Shown here one piece after another: positions 6,744 to 14,128 of a stretch of DNA of 15,820 nucleotides. Under the pieces are notes generated by a model that made no database searches, had not been told where the DNA came from, and saw nothing but the letters and a program-made list of their open reading frames with translations. The translations under genes were made by a program, and so were the position numbers. Within the stretch, counting starts at the first letter, position 1. Each line of letters starts with the position of its first letter. The DNA comes from DASUMF01 sp040510575 (GTDB lineage Bacteria > Actinomycetota > Acidimicrobiia > IMCC26256 > DASPTH01): contig JBEVIU010000114.1 of NCBI GenBank assembly GCA_040510575.1, positions 1 to 15,820 of the forward strand, given 5' to 3'.

Positions 6744-7913
6744 GTGAGCGACGGCGTCTACCTCGACTACGCGGCCTCCACACCCATGCGTTCCGAGGCG
6801 CTGCAGGCCATGGAGCCGTTCCTCGCCATGGAGTTCGGCAACCCCTCGGGTGGTCACCGCGCCGCCCTGGCCGCCAAGAACGCACTCGAAGAGGCTCGCG
6901 AGAGCGTTGCCGATCTCCTGGGTGCGCGGCCGAACGACATCGTGTTCACCGCCGGTGGCACCGAGGCCGACAACCTGGCCGTGAAGGGCGCCGCCCGCGC
7001 CGCCCGGGCGGCGACGAGCGCCAACGGCGTCGTGACGGCCCGGTTCGAGCACAAGGGGGTTCTGGCGTCCGTCGACCGGCTCGAGTCCGAAGGCTTCCGG
7101 GTCACGCGGATCGGCGTCGGGCACGACGGGATCGTGGCGCTGGATCAACTCGCGGACGCGCTCGACGCAACCACCGCCGTCGTCTCGGTGATGCTGGTGA
7201 ACAACGAGGTCGGCACCATCCAACCCCTCGACCAGATCGTCGAGCTCGTGGGTGCGCGGGCGCCGCGAGCCGTCGTGCACACCGATGCGGTGCAGGCGGT
7301 GCCGTGGATCGACGTCGCGAGTGCCGCGGCCGACGCCGACCTGGTCGCCATCTCGGCCCACAAGTTCGGAGGCCCGAAGGGGGTCGGTGCGCTCGTCGTG
7401 CGCGGCAACACGCCCCTCGAACCGCTGGTCGAGGGTGGCGGCCAGGAGCGGGGGTTGCGATCGGGCACGTCCAACGTCGCCGGTGCGGTCGCCATGGCAG
7501 CGGCACTGCGCGCCACCATCGACGCCCGGGCGGCCGACAGTGTGCGTATCGGAACGCTGCGCGACCGGCTCGTCGACGGCCTGCTCAGCACTGTGCCGGA
7601 ATCGTTCGAGAACGGCGATCGCACTCGGAAGGTCGCGGGCAACGCCCACGTCGGGTTCCGTGGCGTCGAAGCGGAGTCGCTGCTGGTGCTGCTCGACATC
7701 GAAGGACTGTTCGCGGCGGCAGGGTCGTCCTGCTCGTCGGGTGCGACCGAGCCGTCACACGTGCTCGACGCGATGGGCATGCCGCGCTCCGACGCGCTCG
7801 CCTCGATCCGCCTCAGCCTCGGGTTCGCGTCGACCGACGCCGACGTCGACGCCGCGCTCCACCTCGTGCCGCGGGCGGTCGCCCAGCTCCGCGCCGCAGG
7901 CGTCGCGGCGTGA
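6744..7913 (+). CDS. iscS: Cysteine desulfurase, IscS/NifS family
   Basis: This is a PLP enzyme that converts cysteine to alanine and carries the sulfur as a persulfide, 389 residues (family about 380–405). The N-terminus YLDYAAST (6–13) is typical, as are the GGTEADN motif (71–77), H103 stacking on PLP, and NNEVGT (153–158). HTDAVQ (179–184) and SAHKFGGPKG (204–213) follow, with K207 as the PLP lysine. The mobile-loop cysteine is C330 in SSCSSGATEPSHVL. The loop and length suit the IscS/NifS branch. The start is GTG at 6744, set by the upstream TAGACT. The stop TGA overlaps the GTG of mnmA, so the two are translationally coupled. This indicates that its main role here is sulfur supply for tRNA thiolation, though it could also serve Fe-S clusters. 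No scaffold gene is visible in the window. Confidence 0.95.
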   Translation: MSDGVYLDYAASTPMRSEALQAMEPFLAMEFGNPSGGHRAALAAKNALEEARESVADLLGARPNDIVFTAGGTEADNLAVKGAARAARAATSANGVVTARFEHKGVLASVDRLESEGFRVTRIGVGHDGIVALDQLADALDATTAVVSVMLVNNEVGTIQPLDQIVELVGARAPRAVVHTDAVQAVPWIDVASAAADADLVAISAHKFGGPKGVGALVVRGNTPLEPLVEGGGQERGLRSGTSNVAGAVAMAAALRATIDARAADSVRIGTLRDRLVDGLLSTVPESFENGDRTRKVAGNAHVGFRGVEAESLLVLLDIEGLFAAAGSSCSSGATEPSHVLDAMGMPRSDALASIRLSLGFASTDADVDAALHLVPRAVAQLRAAGVAA

Positions 7914-8953
7914 GCAACGGGCCGGAGAGATCTGAGAAGGTCCTCGTCGCGATGAGCGGCGGGGTCGATTCCTCGGTGGCAGCCGCCCTGCTGCGCGATC
8001 AGGGCTACGACGTCACCGGCGTGACGCTGAAGCTGTGGGGCGGCGAGTCCGATTCGGGATGTTGCAGCGTGTCCGACGTGGAGGACGCGCGTCGCGTGGC
8101 GGCGCAGCTCGGCATCCCGCACTATGTGTTCAACCTCGCCGACGACTTCACGCGACATGTCGTGGATCCGTATGTCGACGCGTTCACGACCGGCTCGACG
8201 CCGAATCCGTGCGTCGAGTGCAATCGCTCGATCAAGTTCGGACGGTTGCTCGATCGCGCGGTCGCGCTGGGCTTCGACCGGTTGGCAACCGGGCACCACG
8301 CGCGGGTGCGGCGCGTCGGCGACGCGTATGCGTTGTGCCGTGGTGTCGATACCGCCAAGGACCAGTCGTACGTCCTCTACATGCTCGGGCAGTCCGCGCT
8401 CTCACGCACGCTGTTCCCAGTCGGTGAGCTCACCAAGGCCGACGTTCGCGCCACCGCTGCGACGCTCGGTCTCCGCACGGCCGAGAAGCCCGAGAGCATG
8501 GACGTCTGCTTCATCCAACGCGGCCAGCGCACTGCATTCATCGACGCGCGCGCGACGACATCGCCGGGCGACGTCGTCGACACCGCCGGTGTGGTGGTCG
8601 GTCACCACGACGGGATCGATCGGTTCACGGTCGGGCAGCGCAGGGGCCTCGGGATCGCGACCGGTGCGCGTCGCTACGTGGTCGACATCGACGCTCCTCG
8701 CGCCACGGTCATGATCGGCTCACGTGGCGATCTCCTGCGCGGATCGGTCGAGTTGCGCGACGTGTCGTTCGTCGGCGCGCCGCACCCGGGCACCGACCTG
8801 CTCGCGCAGGCCCGTGCACACGGCGAGCCGGTCGCGGCGAGCCTCGAGGGCACGACGGTGACGTTCCTCGCTCGGCAGCCGCGCGTTGCTCCGGGCCAGG
8901 TGGTCGCGTTGTACGACGGTGACGTTCTCGTCGGCGGGGGAATCGCGACCTAG
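7910..8953 (+). CDS. mnmA: tRNA-specific 2-thiouridylase MnmA (TrmU)
   Basis: MnmA activates U34 of tRNA-Lys, -Glu and -Gln by adenylation and replaces oxygen with sulfur to give 2-thiouridine. The ATP pyrophosphatase loop SGGVDSS is at 16–22. The catalytic pair is C104 (in NPCVECNRSIKFG) and C200 (in SMDVCFIQRG); an extra C101 lies close to the first. GHHAR and the later beta-barrel region with GQRRGLG are also present. Length is 347 residues, slightly shorter than the 350–370 usual. The GTG start overlaps the desulfurase stop (GTGA at 7910–7913), indicating one operon, with the partner enzyme as sulfur donor. No strong RBS is visible; translational coupling probably drives initiation. The gene is convergent with the membrane protein that follows, 30 bases away. 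Confidence 0.96.
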   Translation: MSNGPERSEKVLVAMSGGVDSSVAAALLRDQGYDVTGVTLKLWGGESDSGCCSVSDVEDARRVAAQLGIPHYVFNLADDFTRHVVDPYVDAFTTGSTPNPCVECNRSIKFGRLLDRAVALGFDRLATGHHARVRRVGDAYALCRGVDTAKDQSYVLYMLGQSALSRTLFPVGELTKADVRATAATLGLRTAEKPESMDVCFIQRGQRTAFIDARATTSPGDVVDTAGVVVGHHDGIDRFTVGQRRGLGIATGARRYVVDIDAPRATVMIGSRGDLLRGSVELRDVSFVGAPHPGTDLLAQARAHGEPVAASLEGTTVTFLARQPRVAPGQVVALYDGDVLVGGGIAT

Positions 8954-8983
8954 GTGTGATGACCGGCGCCGCAGCCGATCGGT

Positions 8984-9886
8984 TCAGTTGACGCGGATGC
9001 GTCGCGCCGCCAGTGCCAGGAGCTCGTCACGGCGGACGACGGCGAACCTGACCTCGCGTGCCGTCACGGTGGCACCGCCGCGTCGCCCCCGCCCGCTGCG
9101 TTGCAGCTCGGCCGGCTCGGTGAAGACGAGTGCGACGCTGCCGGCTGCGGCGCCGAGCCGGAGGTCGAGCACGCCGTCGGGCGCGGCTGCCGCGTCGGCG
9201 GCGCCCATCGACGCGATCTTCTCGCGGAGGAACAGCACCGGGTCCGACAGGGTCAACGGGTCGAGCAGCACGAACCCCGCCGGCACGACGACGCCCCACC
9301 GGCGCGACAAGCCGTGCAGCGCCCGAGTGAGCACCAGCACGAGCGGCACGGCGAGCAGGAGGCTCACGATGCCGAGCGTCCATTTCTCGTCGGCGAGCAG
9401 CAGTGGTGGCGCCGCGATCGCGAGTCCGACGGCGAGCCGTGCCGCCGGAACCGGTGCGAGGAAGAGTGCGGGAGGCGTGCGGAGGAGCACGCGCTGCTCG
9501 TCGCCGTATGCGGTCGCGTTGGCCGCAACCAGCGCGATGTCGTGACCCGACGCGAGTGCCAACGCGGCGACCGTGGCTGCGAGCGCGCCGAGCGACGCAA
9601 GCGTCGACGGTGCTCCGTCGATCGTCGCGACGATCGCAACGACCACGAAGGCGGGCGCGACGATGCGCAGTGCGGTGAGCGACACGGGTCGGGGCGCGAC
9701 CGCCGCGAGGAGGCCGACCGCCCACGCGATCCACAAGAGCGCCGCTGCGACGAACTGCGTTGCGTCGGTCCAGTCGTTCATCATCGACGACGCGGCCGCA
9801 CCTGCAGTGAGCGGCAACGTGATCCACACGATGCGCAATGCCCACACCATCACGGGCCGCGCTGCACCGGGCTGACTCAGGACCAC
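8984..9886 (-). CDS. Multi-pass membrane protein of unknown function, ~300 aa
   Basis: I do not recognise a named family. About six hydrophobic segments are visible: residues 14–33, 44–64, 72–89, 95–112, then two around 135–152 and 160–180. A cytosolic-looking C-terminal part of about 110 residues follows, ending in an Arg-rich tail (AARRIRVN). A short hydrophobic run VVVPAGFVLLDPLTLSDPVLFLR opens that C-terminal region. Sequence features such as PRPVSLTALRIVAPA recall conserved actinobacterial hypotheticals. The start is uncertain: GTG at 9886 (300 aa) or ATG at 9850 (288 aa). Both keep all membrane segments and neither has a clear RBS. It is convergent with mnmA and divergent from the MetE-like gene, with −10-like hexamers overlapping between the two. 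Coding is clear from hydrophobicity pattern and frame. Confidence 0.8.
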   Translation of the reverse strand: MVLSQPGAARPVMVWALRIVWITLPLTAGAAASSMMNDWTDATQFVAAALLWIAWAVGLLAAVAPRPVSLTALRIVAPAFVVVAIVATIDGAPSTLASLGALAATVAALALASGHDIALVAANATAYGDEQRVLLRTPPALFLAPVPAARLAVGLAIAAPPLLLADEKWTLGIVSLLLAVPLVLVLTRALHGLSRRWGVVVPAGFVLLDPLTLSDPVLFLREKIASMGAADAAAAPDGVLDLRLGAAAGSVALVFTEPAELQRSGRGRRGGATVTAREVRFAVVRRDELLALAARRIRVN

Positions 9887-9936
9887 TCCGTTCGCGTGGG
9901 GTGCACGCCGCTTCGGGCGTGCCTCGCGGGCGTCCG

Positions 9937-9942
9937 TATAGT
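9937..9942 (+). promoter_or_regulatory. Putative −10 element TATAGT, leaderless start of MetE-like gene
   Basis: TATAGT is followed by exactly 7 bases and the ATG at 9950. It is the best −10 match in the series and stands out in otherwise GC-rich sequence. There is no convincing −35 and no Shine-Dalgarno. Confidence 0.6.
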
Positions 9943-9943
9943 A
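9938..9943 (-). promoter_or_regulatory. Possible −10 element TACTAT for the membrane-protein gene
   Basis: The same A/T island read on the minus strand gives TACTAT. Transcription would start near 9930 and leave a leader of about 44 bases before the GTG at 9886. If both are used, the two divergent promoters overlap almost completely and would exclude each other. Confidence 0.35.
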
Positions 9944-9949
9944 CGGCCC

Positions 9950-10975
9950 ATGACGCCGATCGTCCGAGCCCCGGTGTTGGTCCCGGGAATCGCGACGGGC
10001 GTCGGAAGCCTTCCGCACACCGACCCCGTCGCAGCGGCCGAGCTCGTGTTGCGCTGCCTTCCCGAGATGCCGGCCGTGCCGCAGCTGCCCGCGCGCGACG
10101 CGCGTGAGGGAATGATCGCGCAGTGGGTCGCCGCGCTCCCCGAGGTGAGCGTCGCGCTCGACGGCTCGATCGCGTTGCGCGGGCATTCCGACGGCGCGCC
10201 GGAGTGCATCGTCGACCCCGCCGCGCACGCAGGCCTGCTCGCGTTCCTCGACGCCGCGGAAGCTGCTCGTCGGTCGCCGGCGGGAGTGACGCCGGTGCGA
10301 GTGAAGCTCCAGCTCACCGGCCCGCTCACGCTCGGCGTGGCGCTGCTCGCGGCTGGGATGCCGGAACGACACGCGTTCCGCCGCGCCGCGGCGCTCACGC
10401 AGAGCTGGTCCGTCACGCTCGTCGAGTTGCTCGCGCAGCGCCTTCCCGAGAGCGCGCCGGTCGTGTTCTTCGACGAGCCGGCGCTGGTCGCCTGGCAGCG
10501 GGGTGACGGCCCGCTGGACCGCGAGTCGGCGATCGACGTGCTCTCGGGCGCGCTGGCTGCCGTCGAAGGTGTGACAGGCGTGCACGTGTGCGGCGACGGC
10601 GACATCGGCCTCGCGCTCCAAGCGGGTCCCGATGTGCTGGGTGTCGAAGTGAGCGATGAATTGTTGCGTCACACGATCGCGCTCGCGCGCTTCCTCGATG
10701 GCGACGGTTGGGTCGCGTGGGGAGCGATCCCGACCGACCGTCCGGTGGGCGAATCAGCTGATCCGCACTGGCGTCGACTCGCAGCGGTGTGGTGCGAGCT
10801 CACGAAGCGCGGGCTCGATCCGGTTCCCCTTCGCGCGCGCGGGTTGATCACTCCGGCCTGCGGCCTTGCGGGCTACGGTGCCTCGCAGGCCGAGCGGGTG
10901 CTCGGGATCGCACGCGAGCTCGCAGCGCGCGTGCACGACCAGGCTGTTGCCGCGCGATTCACTCTGGGAGCCTGA
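9950..10975 (+). CDS. Core MetE-like (cobalamin-independent methionine synthase C-terminal type) zinc protein
   Basis: This is a 341-residue single-domain protein of the UROD/MetE TIM-barrel superfamily. Residues matching the MetE zinc site are present: H212 and C214 in HVCGD, a candidate E233, and C304 in TPACGLAGYG, which matches the position of NPDCGL in MetE. FDEPAL lies at about residues 174–179. The N-terminal half of full MetE (about 750 residues) is absent, so it cannot be assumed to use folate-triglutamate. It may be a zinc-dependent methyltransferase on a thiol with another donor; that is inference. M. tuberculosis Rv3015c, between trmU and ligA, appears to be the equivalent. It starts a plus-strand run with the zinc-ribbon gene (1 base apart) and ligA. 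The ATG is fixed by TATAGT 7 bases before it. Confidence 0.85.
   Translation: MTPIVRAPVLVPGIATGVGSLPHTDPVAAAELVLRCLPEMPAVPQLPARDAREGMIAQWVAALPEVSVALDGSIALRGHSDGAPECIVDPAAHAGLLAFLDAAEAARRSPAGVTPVRVKLQLTGPLTLGVALLAAGMPERHAFRRAAALTQSWSVTLVELLAQRLPESAPVVFFDEPALVAWQRGDGPLDRESAIDVLSGALAAVEGVTGVHVCGDGDIGLALQAGPDVLGVEVSDELLRHTIALARFLDGDGWVAWGAIPTDRPVGESADPHWRRLAAVWCELTKRGLDPVPLRARGLITPACGLAGYGASQAERVLGIARELAARVHDQAVAARFTLGA
10966..10970 (+). promoter_or_regulatory. Ribosome binding site GGGAG
   Basis: GGGAG inside the end of the MetE-like gene lies 6 bases before the GTG at 10977. It decides the start of the zinc-ribbon protein and shows that this operon-internal gene uses Shine-Dalgarno initiation. 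Confidence 0.65.
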
Positions 10976-10976
10976 C

Positions 10977-11528
10977 GTGGAACCGACGCCGACTTCGTAC
11001 CGGTACTGCGGCGTGTGCGGCGAACCCATCGAGCCCGGCGCGAGCGTGTGCGGGAACTGTGGCGCCGCGGTGGAGCCGACCGGCGCGATGGAGGCAGGCG
11101 TCGTCGACGAGACCGGCGACTCGACGATTGCGATGCCTGCTGCGGCGGGCGCCGGCGCGGCGGGAGGTGCTGCCGCAGGAGGCGCGGCGGCCGCAGGTGG
11201 CGCAGCCGGCGGTGGGACCGGCGCCGGCGGCGGCCAGCGTGCCGACGACGACGGCGGCATGTCGAACGCCATGAAGTGGGTCATCGGCGCCCTCATCGTG
11301 TTCGCGGTGATCCTCATCGGCGTGATCGCTGCGCTCGCGCTCAGCGACGGCGACTCCGACAAGCCCACGCCGACGTCGAGCTCGACCACGTCGTCGTCAT
11401 CGTCGACCACGACGTCGAGCACGTCGACGACGACGACCACGACGACGGCACCGCCGACCACGACCACGACGACGGCACCGCCGACCACCACCACGACGGC
11501 GCCACCGACCACCACCACGACCTCGTAG
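10977..11528 (+). CDS. Zinc-ribbon, single-TM protein with Thr/Pro-rich tail, 183 aa
   Basis: Four parts are visible. An N-terminal zinc ribbon has two CxxC pairs (C11/C14 and C25/C28, each followed by Gly). A linker rich in Ala and Gly runs over about residues 57–88. One hydrophobic segment spans 101–122, with W101 and K100 at the inner edge. The tail, about 130–183, is almost only Thr, Ser and Pro with three TAPP repeats. The expected topology is ribbon inside and tail outside, by the positive-inside rule. Such tails are often cell-wall spacers or O-glycosylated in actinobacteria; here that is inference. There is no catalytic domain and no recognised function. It starts 1 base after the MetE-like stop, with a good RBS, and ends 26 bases before ligA. 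It is probably co-transcribed with the former. Confidence 0.8.
   Translation: MEPTPTSYRYCGVCGEPIEPGASVCGNCGAAVEPTGAMEAGVVDETGDSTIAMPAAAGAGAAGGAAAGGAAAAGGAAGGGTGAGGGQRADDDGGMSNAMKWVIGALIVFAVILIGVIAALALSDGDSDKPTPTSSSTTSSSSSTTTSSTSTTTTTTTAPPTTTTTTAPPTTTTTAPPTTTTTS
11445..11525 (+). repeat. In-frame repeat coding TAPP(T)4–5
   Basis: Three tandem units encode TAPPTTTTT, TAPPTTTT and TAPPTTTTT (residues 157–182). They are built from ACC/ACG Thr codons and preceded by a longer Ser/Thr run. The repeat is length-variable by nature, so this tail may differ in length between strains. It is coding, not a CRISPR array. Confidence 0.75.
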
Positions 11529-11542
11529 TCGCACCTGGTCGG

Positions 11543-11548
11543 TAGATT
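11543..11548 (+). promoter_or_regulatory. Putative −10 element TAGATT, leaderless start of ligA
   Basis: TAGATT is followed by 6 bases and the GTG at 11555. It lies in the 26-base gap after the zinc-ribbon gene, so ligA may have its own transcript besides any readthrough. Confidence 0.5.
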
Positions 11549-11554
11549 CCGGGG

Positions 11555-13579
11555 GTGCCCTCCTCCGCCGATGCCGCTCGCGCCGCCGAGCTCGCGGAGC
11601 AGATCCGGTACCACCGCGAGCGCTACTTCGCCGACGACGATCCAGAGATCTCCGACGCCGAGTTCGACGCGCTGGTACGTGAGCTCGAGCAGATCGAGGA
11701 GCGTGACCCCGGTCTGCGCGAAGGCTCACCGCTCGGCGAGGTGGGTGCGCCGTTGGCCACCCGGTTCGCGCCGGTCCGACACGAAGCCCGGATGTTCTCC
11801 CTTGACAACGCGTTCGATCGCGACGAGCTCCTGGCGTGGCACGCACGCATCGCGAAAGCGATCACGGATCCGGTGGTATTCGTCGGCGAGCCGAAGCTCG
11901 ATGGGCTCGCGATCTCGTTGCTCTACGAAGACGGGCGACTCGTGCGTGCGGCCACTCGGGGCGACGGCCAGACCGGAGAAGACGTCACGGCCAACGTCGA
12001 GACGATCACGCCGATCCCGCACCAGCTCGACGGTCGCGGCGCACCGGCGCGTCTCGAGGTGCGCGGCGAGGTGTTCATGCCGTTGGCATCGTTCGAGGAG
12101 CTGAATCGCCGTCAGGGGGAAGCGGGCGAGCGGCTGTTCGTGAACCCCCGCAACGCGGCAGCAGGCAGTCTTCGTATGAACGACGCGTCGGTCACGGCGT
12201 CGCGCAATCTCGCGTTCTACGCGTACCAGCTCGGCGTGCAAGAGGGTGGTCCTGCACTCTCGTCGCATCACCAGACGCTGGCGTGGTTGGCGGATCTCGG
12301 GCTGCCCGTCAACGAGCACATCGAGCAACTCGACGACCTCGACGCGGTCTACGCGTTCTGCGAGCGCATGCTCGCGAACCGCCACTCGCTGGGATACGAG
12401 ATCGACGGCGCGGTGGTGAAGGTCGACGATCTCGCCCAACGGACGGAGCTCGGGTTCACGAGCAAGGCGCCGCGCTGGGCGATCGCGTACAAGTTCCCGC
12501 CCGAAGAGAAGACCACGACGTTGCAGCGGATCATGGTGAGCATCGGCCGCACCGGTCGCGCCACGCCCTTCGCGCAGCTCGAGCCCGTGTTCGTCGGTGG
12601 CTCCACCGTGGGCCTCGCAACGCTGCACAATCAAGACGAGGTCGCCCGCAAGGACGTGCGCGAGGGCGACACGGTGATCGTGCGGAAGGCAGGTGACGTC
12701 ATCCCCGAAGTCGTGGGACCGGTGCTCGCCAAGCGGCGGCGCGGAGCGCGCCGGTGGAAGTTCCCCACGAAGTGTCCCGTGTGCGCGCAGCCCTTGGTTC
12801 GCCTCGAGGGTGAGGCCAACACCTACTGCGTCAACGTCGACTGCGCCGCGCAGCGCGTGGCGCGCATCGTCCACTTCGCCAGCCGGGGTGCGATGGACAT
12901 CGAAGGTCTCGGCGAGGAACGCGTGCGTCAGTTCGTCGATGCAGGCCTGCTCGCGGACGCGGGCGACATCTACTCGCTCACCGTCGACCAGCTCGTGCCG
13001 CTCGAACGGATGGCGCCGGTCTCGGCGGGCAAGCTCGTCGACGCGGTCGAAGCGTCGAAGTCGCAAGGGCTGGCGCGGGTGCTCGTGGGGATCAACATCC
13101 GCAACGTGGGGCCCACGGCCGCGCAGTCGTTGGCGCGTGCACTGGGCTCGATCGATCGCATCGAGTCGGCGAGCGCGGAGGAGATCACCGCCGTCGACGG
13201 GGTCGGCGGGATCATCGCGGAGAGCCTGGCCGAGTTCTTCGCGATCGACGCCAACCGTCGGATCGTCGAGAAGCTGCGGGTCGCCGGCGTGCGCCTCGAG
13301 GGGCCACCCCCTGCCGCGCCCGTCGACACCGGTGGAGTGTCGCTCGCGGGCCTCACCTTCGTGCTCACCGGCACCCTCGACGCCCTCACCCGCGACGAGG
13401 CACAAGCCGCGATCGAGGCTCGCGGCGGCAAGGTCACGGGCAGCGTCTCGAAGAAGACGTCGTACGTGGTGGCTGGCGCGAGCCCGGGCTCGAAGCTGGC
13501 CAAGGCGGAGCAGCTCGGAGTGAGGGTGGTCGGCGACGAGGCGTTCGCGCGTCTGCTCGCCGAGGGTCCGATCGCCTGA
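11555..13579 (+). CDS. ligA: NAD-dependent DNA ligase LigA
   Basis: LigA seals nicks in DNA using NAD+ during replication and repair. At 674 residues it is full length. The domains are in standard order: Ia (about 1–65), adenylation (66–318) with the nucleotidyl lysine K114 in EPKLDG, and OB fold (about 319–400). A four-cysteine zinc finger follows (C407, C410, C425, C430), then helix-hairpin-helix repeats including NIRNVG at 514–519. A C-terminal BRCT domain (about 597–674) has TGTL and a conserved Gly-Gly (EARGGKV). I see no missing key residue. The start is GTG at 11555, with TAGATT 6 bases before it and a normal Ia-domain N-terminus. The next gene is convergent with only 10 bases between stops and no clear terminator. 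Confidence 0.98.
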   Translation: MPSSADAARAAELAEQIRYHRERYFADDDPEISDAEFDALVRELEQIEERDPGLREGSPLGEVGAPLATRFAPVRHEARMFSLDNAFDRDELLAWHARIAKAITDPVVFVGEPKLDGLAISLLYEDGRLVRAATRGDGQTGEDVTANVETITPIPHQLDGRGAPARLEVRGEVFMPLASFEELNRRQGEAGERLFVNPRNAAAGSLRMNDASVTASRNLAFYAYQLGVQEGGPALSSHHQTLAWLADLGLPVNEHIEQLDDLDAVYAFCERMLANRHSLGYEIDGAVVKVDDLAQRTELGFTSKAPRWAIAYKFPPEEKTTTLQRIMVSIGRTGRATPFAQLEPVFVGGSTVGLATLHNQDEVARKDVREGDTVIVRKAGDVIPEVVGPVLAKRRRGARRWKFPTKCPVCAQPLVRLEGEANTYCVNVDCAAQRVARIVHFASRGAMDIEGLGEERVRQFVDAGLLADAGDIYSLTVDQLVPLERMAPVSAGKLVDAVEASKSQGLARVLVGINIRNVGPTAAQSLARALGSIDRIESASAEEITAVDGVGGIIAESLAEFFAIDANRRIVEKLRVAGVRLEGPPPAAPVDTGGVSLAGLTFVLTGTLDALTRDEAQAAIEARGGKVTGSVSKKTSYVVAGASPGSKLAKAEQLGVRVVGDEAFARLLAEGPIA

Positions 13580-13589
13580 CGCGAACGGG

Positions 13590-14066
13590 TCAAGCTGCGG
13601 CGCGGAACCGCCAGCCGAAGCTCGGCGGGTTCGCGGGCCGGTCCTTGGCGCGCTCCCAGTACTTCACGACCACCCCGTTCTCGCCCGCGCGGAGGCGCGT
13701 GAGCTCCTTGTCGGGGCCGGGACGAAACGTCACGACGCCCAGCTCGGGGACGCGATCGAGCTGATCCTCTGGGATCTCGACGCCGTCGATCACGAGCACG
13801 CCGGTGAGGTCGTCGCGCAGGTCGACGGTGATGTCGTCGACCAAGCCGGTGATCTCGTTGTTCTCCGGGCTGATGGCCTCGACCGTCGCGGGCAGGGCCT
13901 CCGTGTCCGGCGCGCTCGTGTCGGAGCTCGCGACCAGGAGGATGCCGAGATTGAGCACCGCAATCAGTGCGATCGCGACGATCGCGACACGCCATGGGTG
14001 GCGGAACGCCCGTGGGCGGCCGGGGGAACGCGCAGAGGCGGGGGAGCGAGTTGCCGGGCCAGCCAC
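13590..14066 (-). CDS. Single-pass membrane protein with extracytoplasmic beta-rich domain, 158 aa
   Basis: No family is recognised with confidence. A basic, Pro/Arg-rich cytosolic N-terminus (1–26) is followed by one membrane segment (27–46), then an acidic linker and an outer domain of about 100 residues. That domain has alternating strands and the pattern ISPENNEITGLVDDITVDL, then IPEDQLDRVPELGVVTFRPG, and ends VVVKYWERA…SFGWRF. The look is of an Ig-like/CopC-like sandwich, which is inference. I choose GTG 14066 because TACGGT lies 6 bases upstream, matching other genes here; GTG 14093 would add nine residues without any signal. It is divergent from the PASTA kinase, 62 bases apart, and convergent with ligA. 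A role at the cell envelope is all that can be said. Confidence 0.78.
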   Translation of the reverse strand: MAGPATRSPASARSPGRPRAFRHPWRVAIVAIALIAVLNLGILLVASSDTSAPDTEALPATVEAISPENNEITGLVDDITVDLRDDLTGVLVIDGVEIPEDQLDRVPELGVVTFRPGPDKELTRLRAGENGVVVKYWERAKDRPANPPSFGWRFRAAA

Positions 14067-14072
14067 CGTTCG

Positions 14073-14078
14073 ACCGTA
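14073..14078 (-). promoter_or_regulatory. Putative −10 element TACGGT before the envelope protein gene
   Basis: TACGGT on the minus strand lies 6 bases before the GTG at 14066. It would be inside the reading frame if the earlier GTG at 14093 were used, so mapping it would decide the start. Confidence 0.35.
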
Positions 14079-14114
14079 GTGCTCGCATGACACGGGAAGG
14101 GACGCGGCGCCCGG

Positions 14115-14120
14115 TACCCT
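14115..14120 (+). promoter_or_regulatory. Putative −10 element TACCCT before the PASTA kinase
   Basis: TACCCT is followed by 8 bases and the ATG at 14129; the spacing is one base longer than the best examples. The hexamer is the same as that before the mutase gene. No Shine-Dalgarno is visible. Confidence 0.45.
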
Positions 14121-14128
14121 CGGCGCCG

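Noticed and set aside
8954..8983. Possible bidirectional terminator between mnmA and the membrane protein
   Set aside because: Only short self-complementary pieces (CGGCGCCG, CCGATCGG) are present, with no stable long stem and no T tract.
9101..9949. Upstream extension of the MetE-like frame by 283 codons
   Set aside because: The extension is an Arg/Glu-rich shadow of the minus-strand membrane protein. The true N-terminus follows TATAGT at 9937–9942.
11375..11528. Dense short repeats that could suggest a CRISPR-like or microsatellite array
   Set aside because: The repeat is in frame, uses Thr/Ser/Pro codons and continues a protein with a zinc ribbon and membrane helix. There are no spacers.
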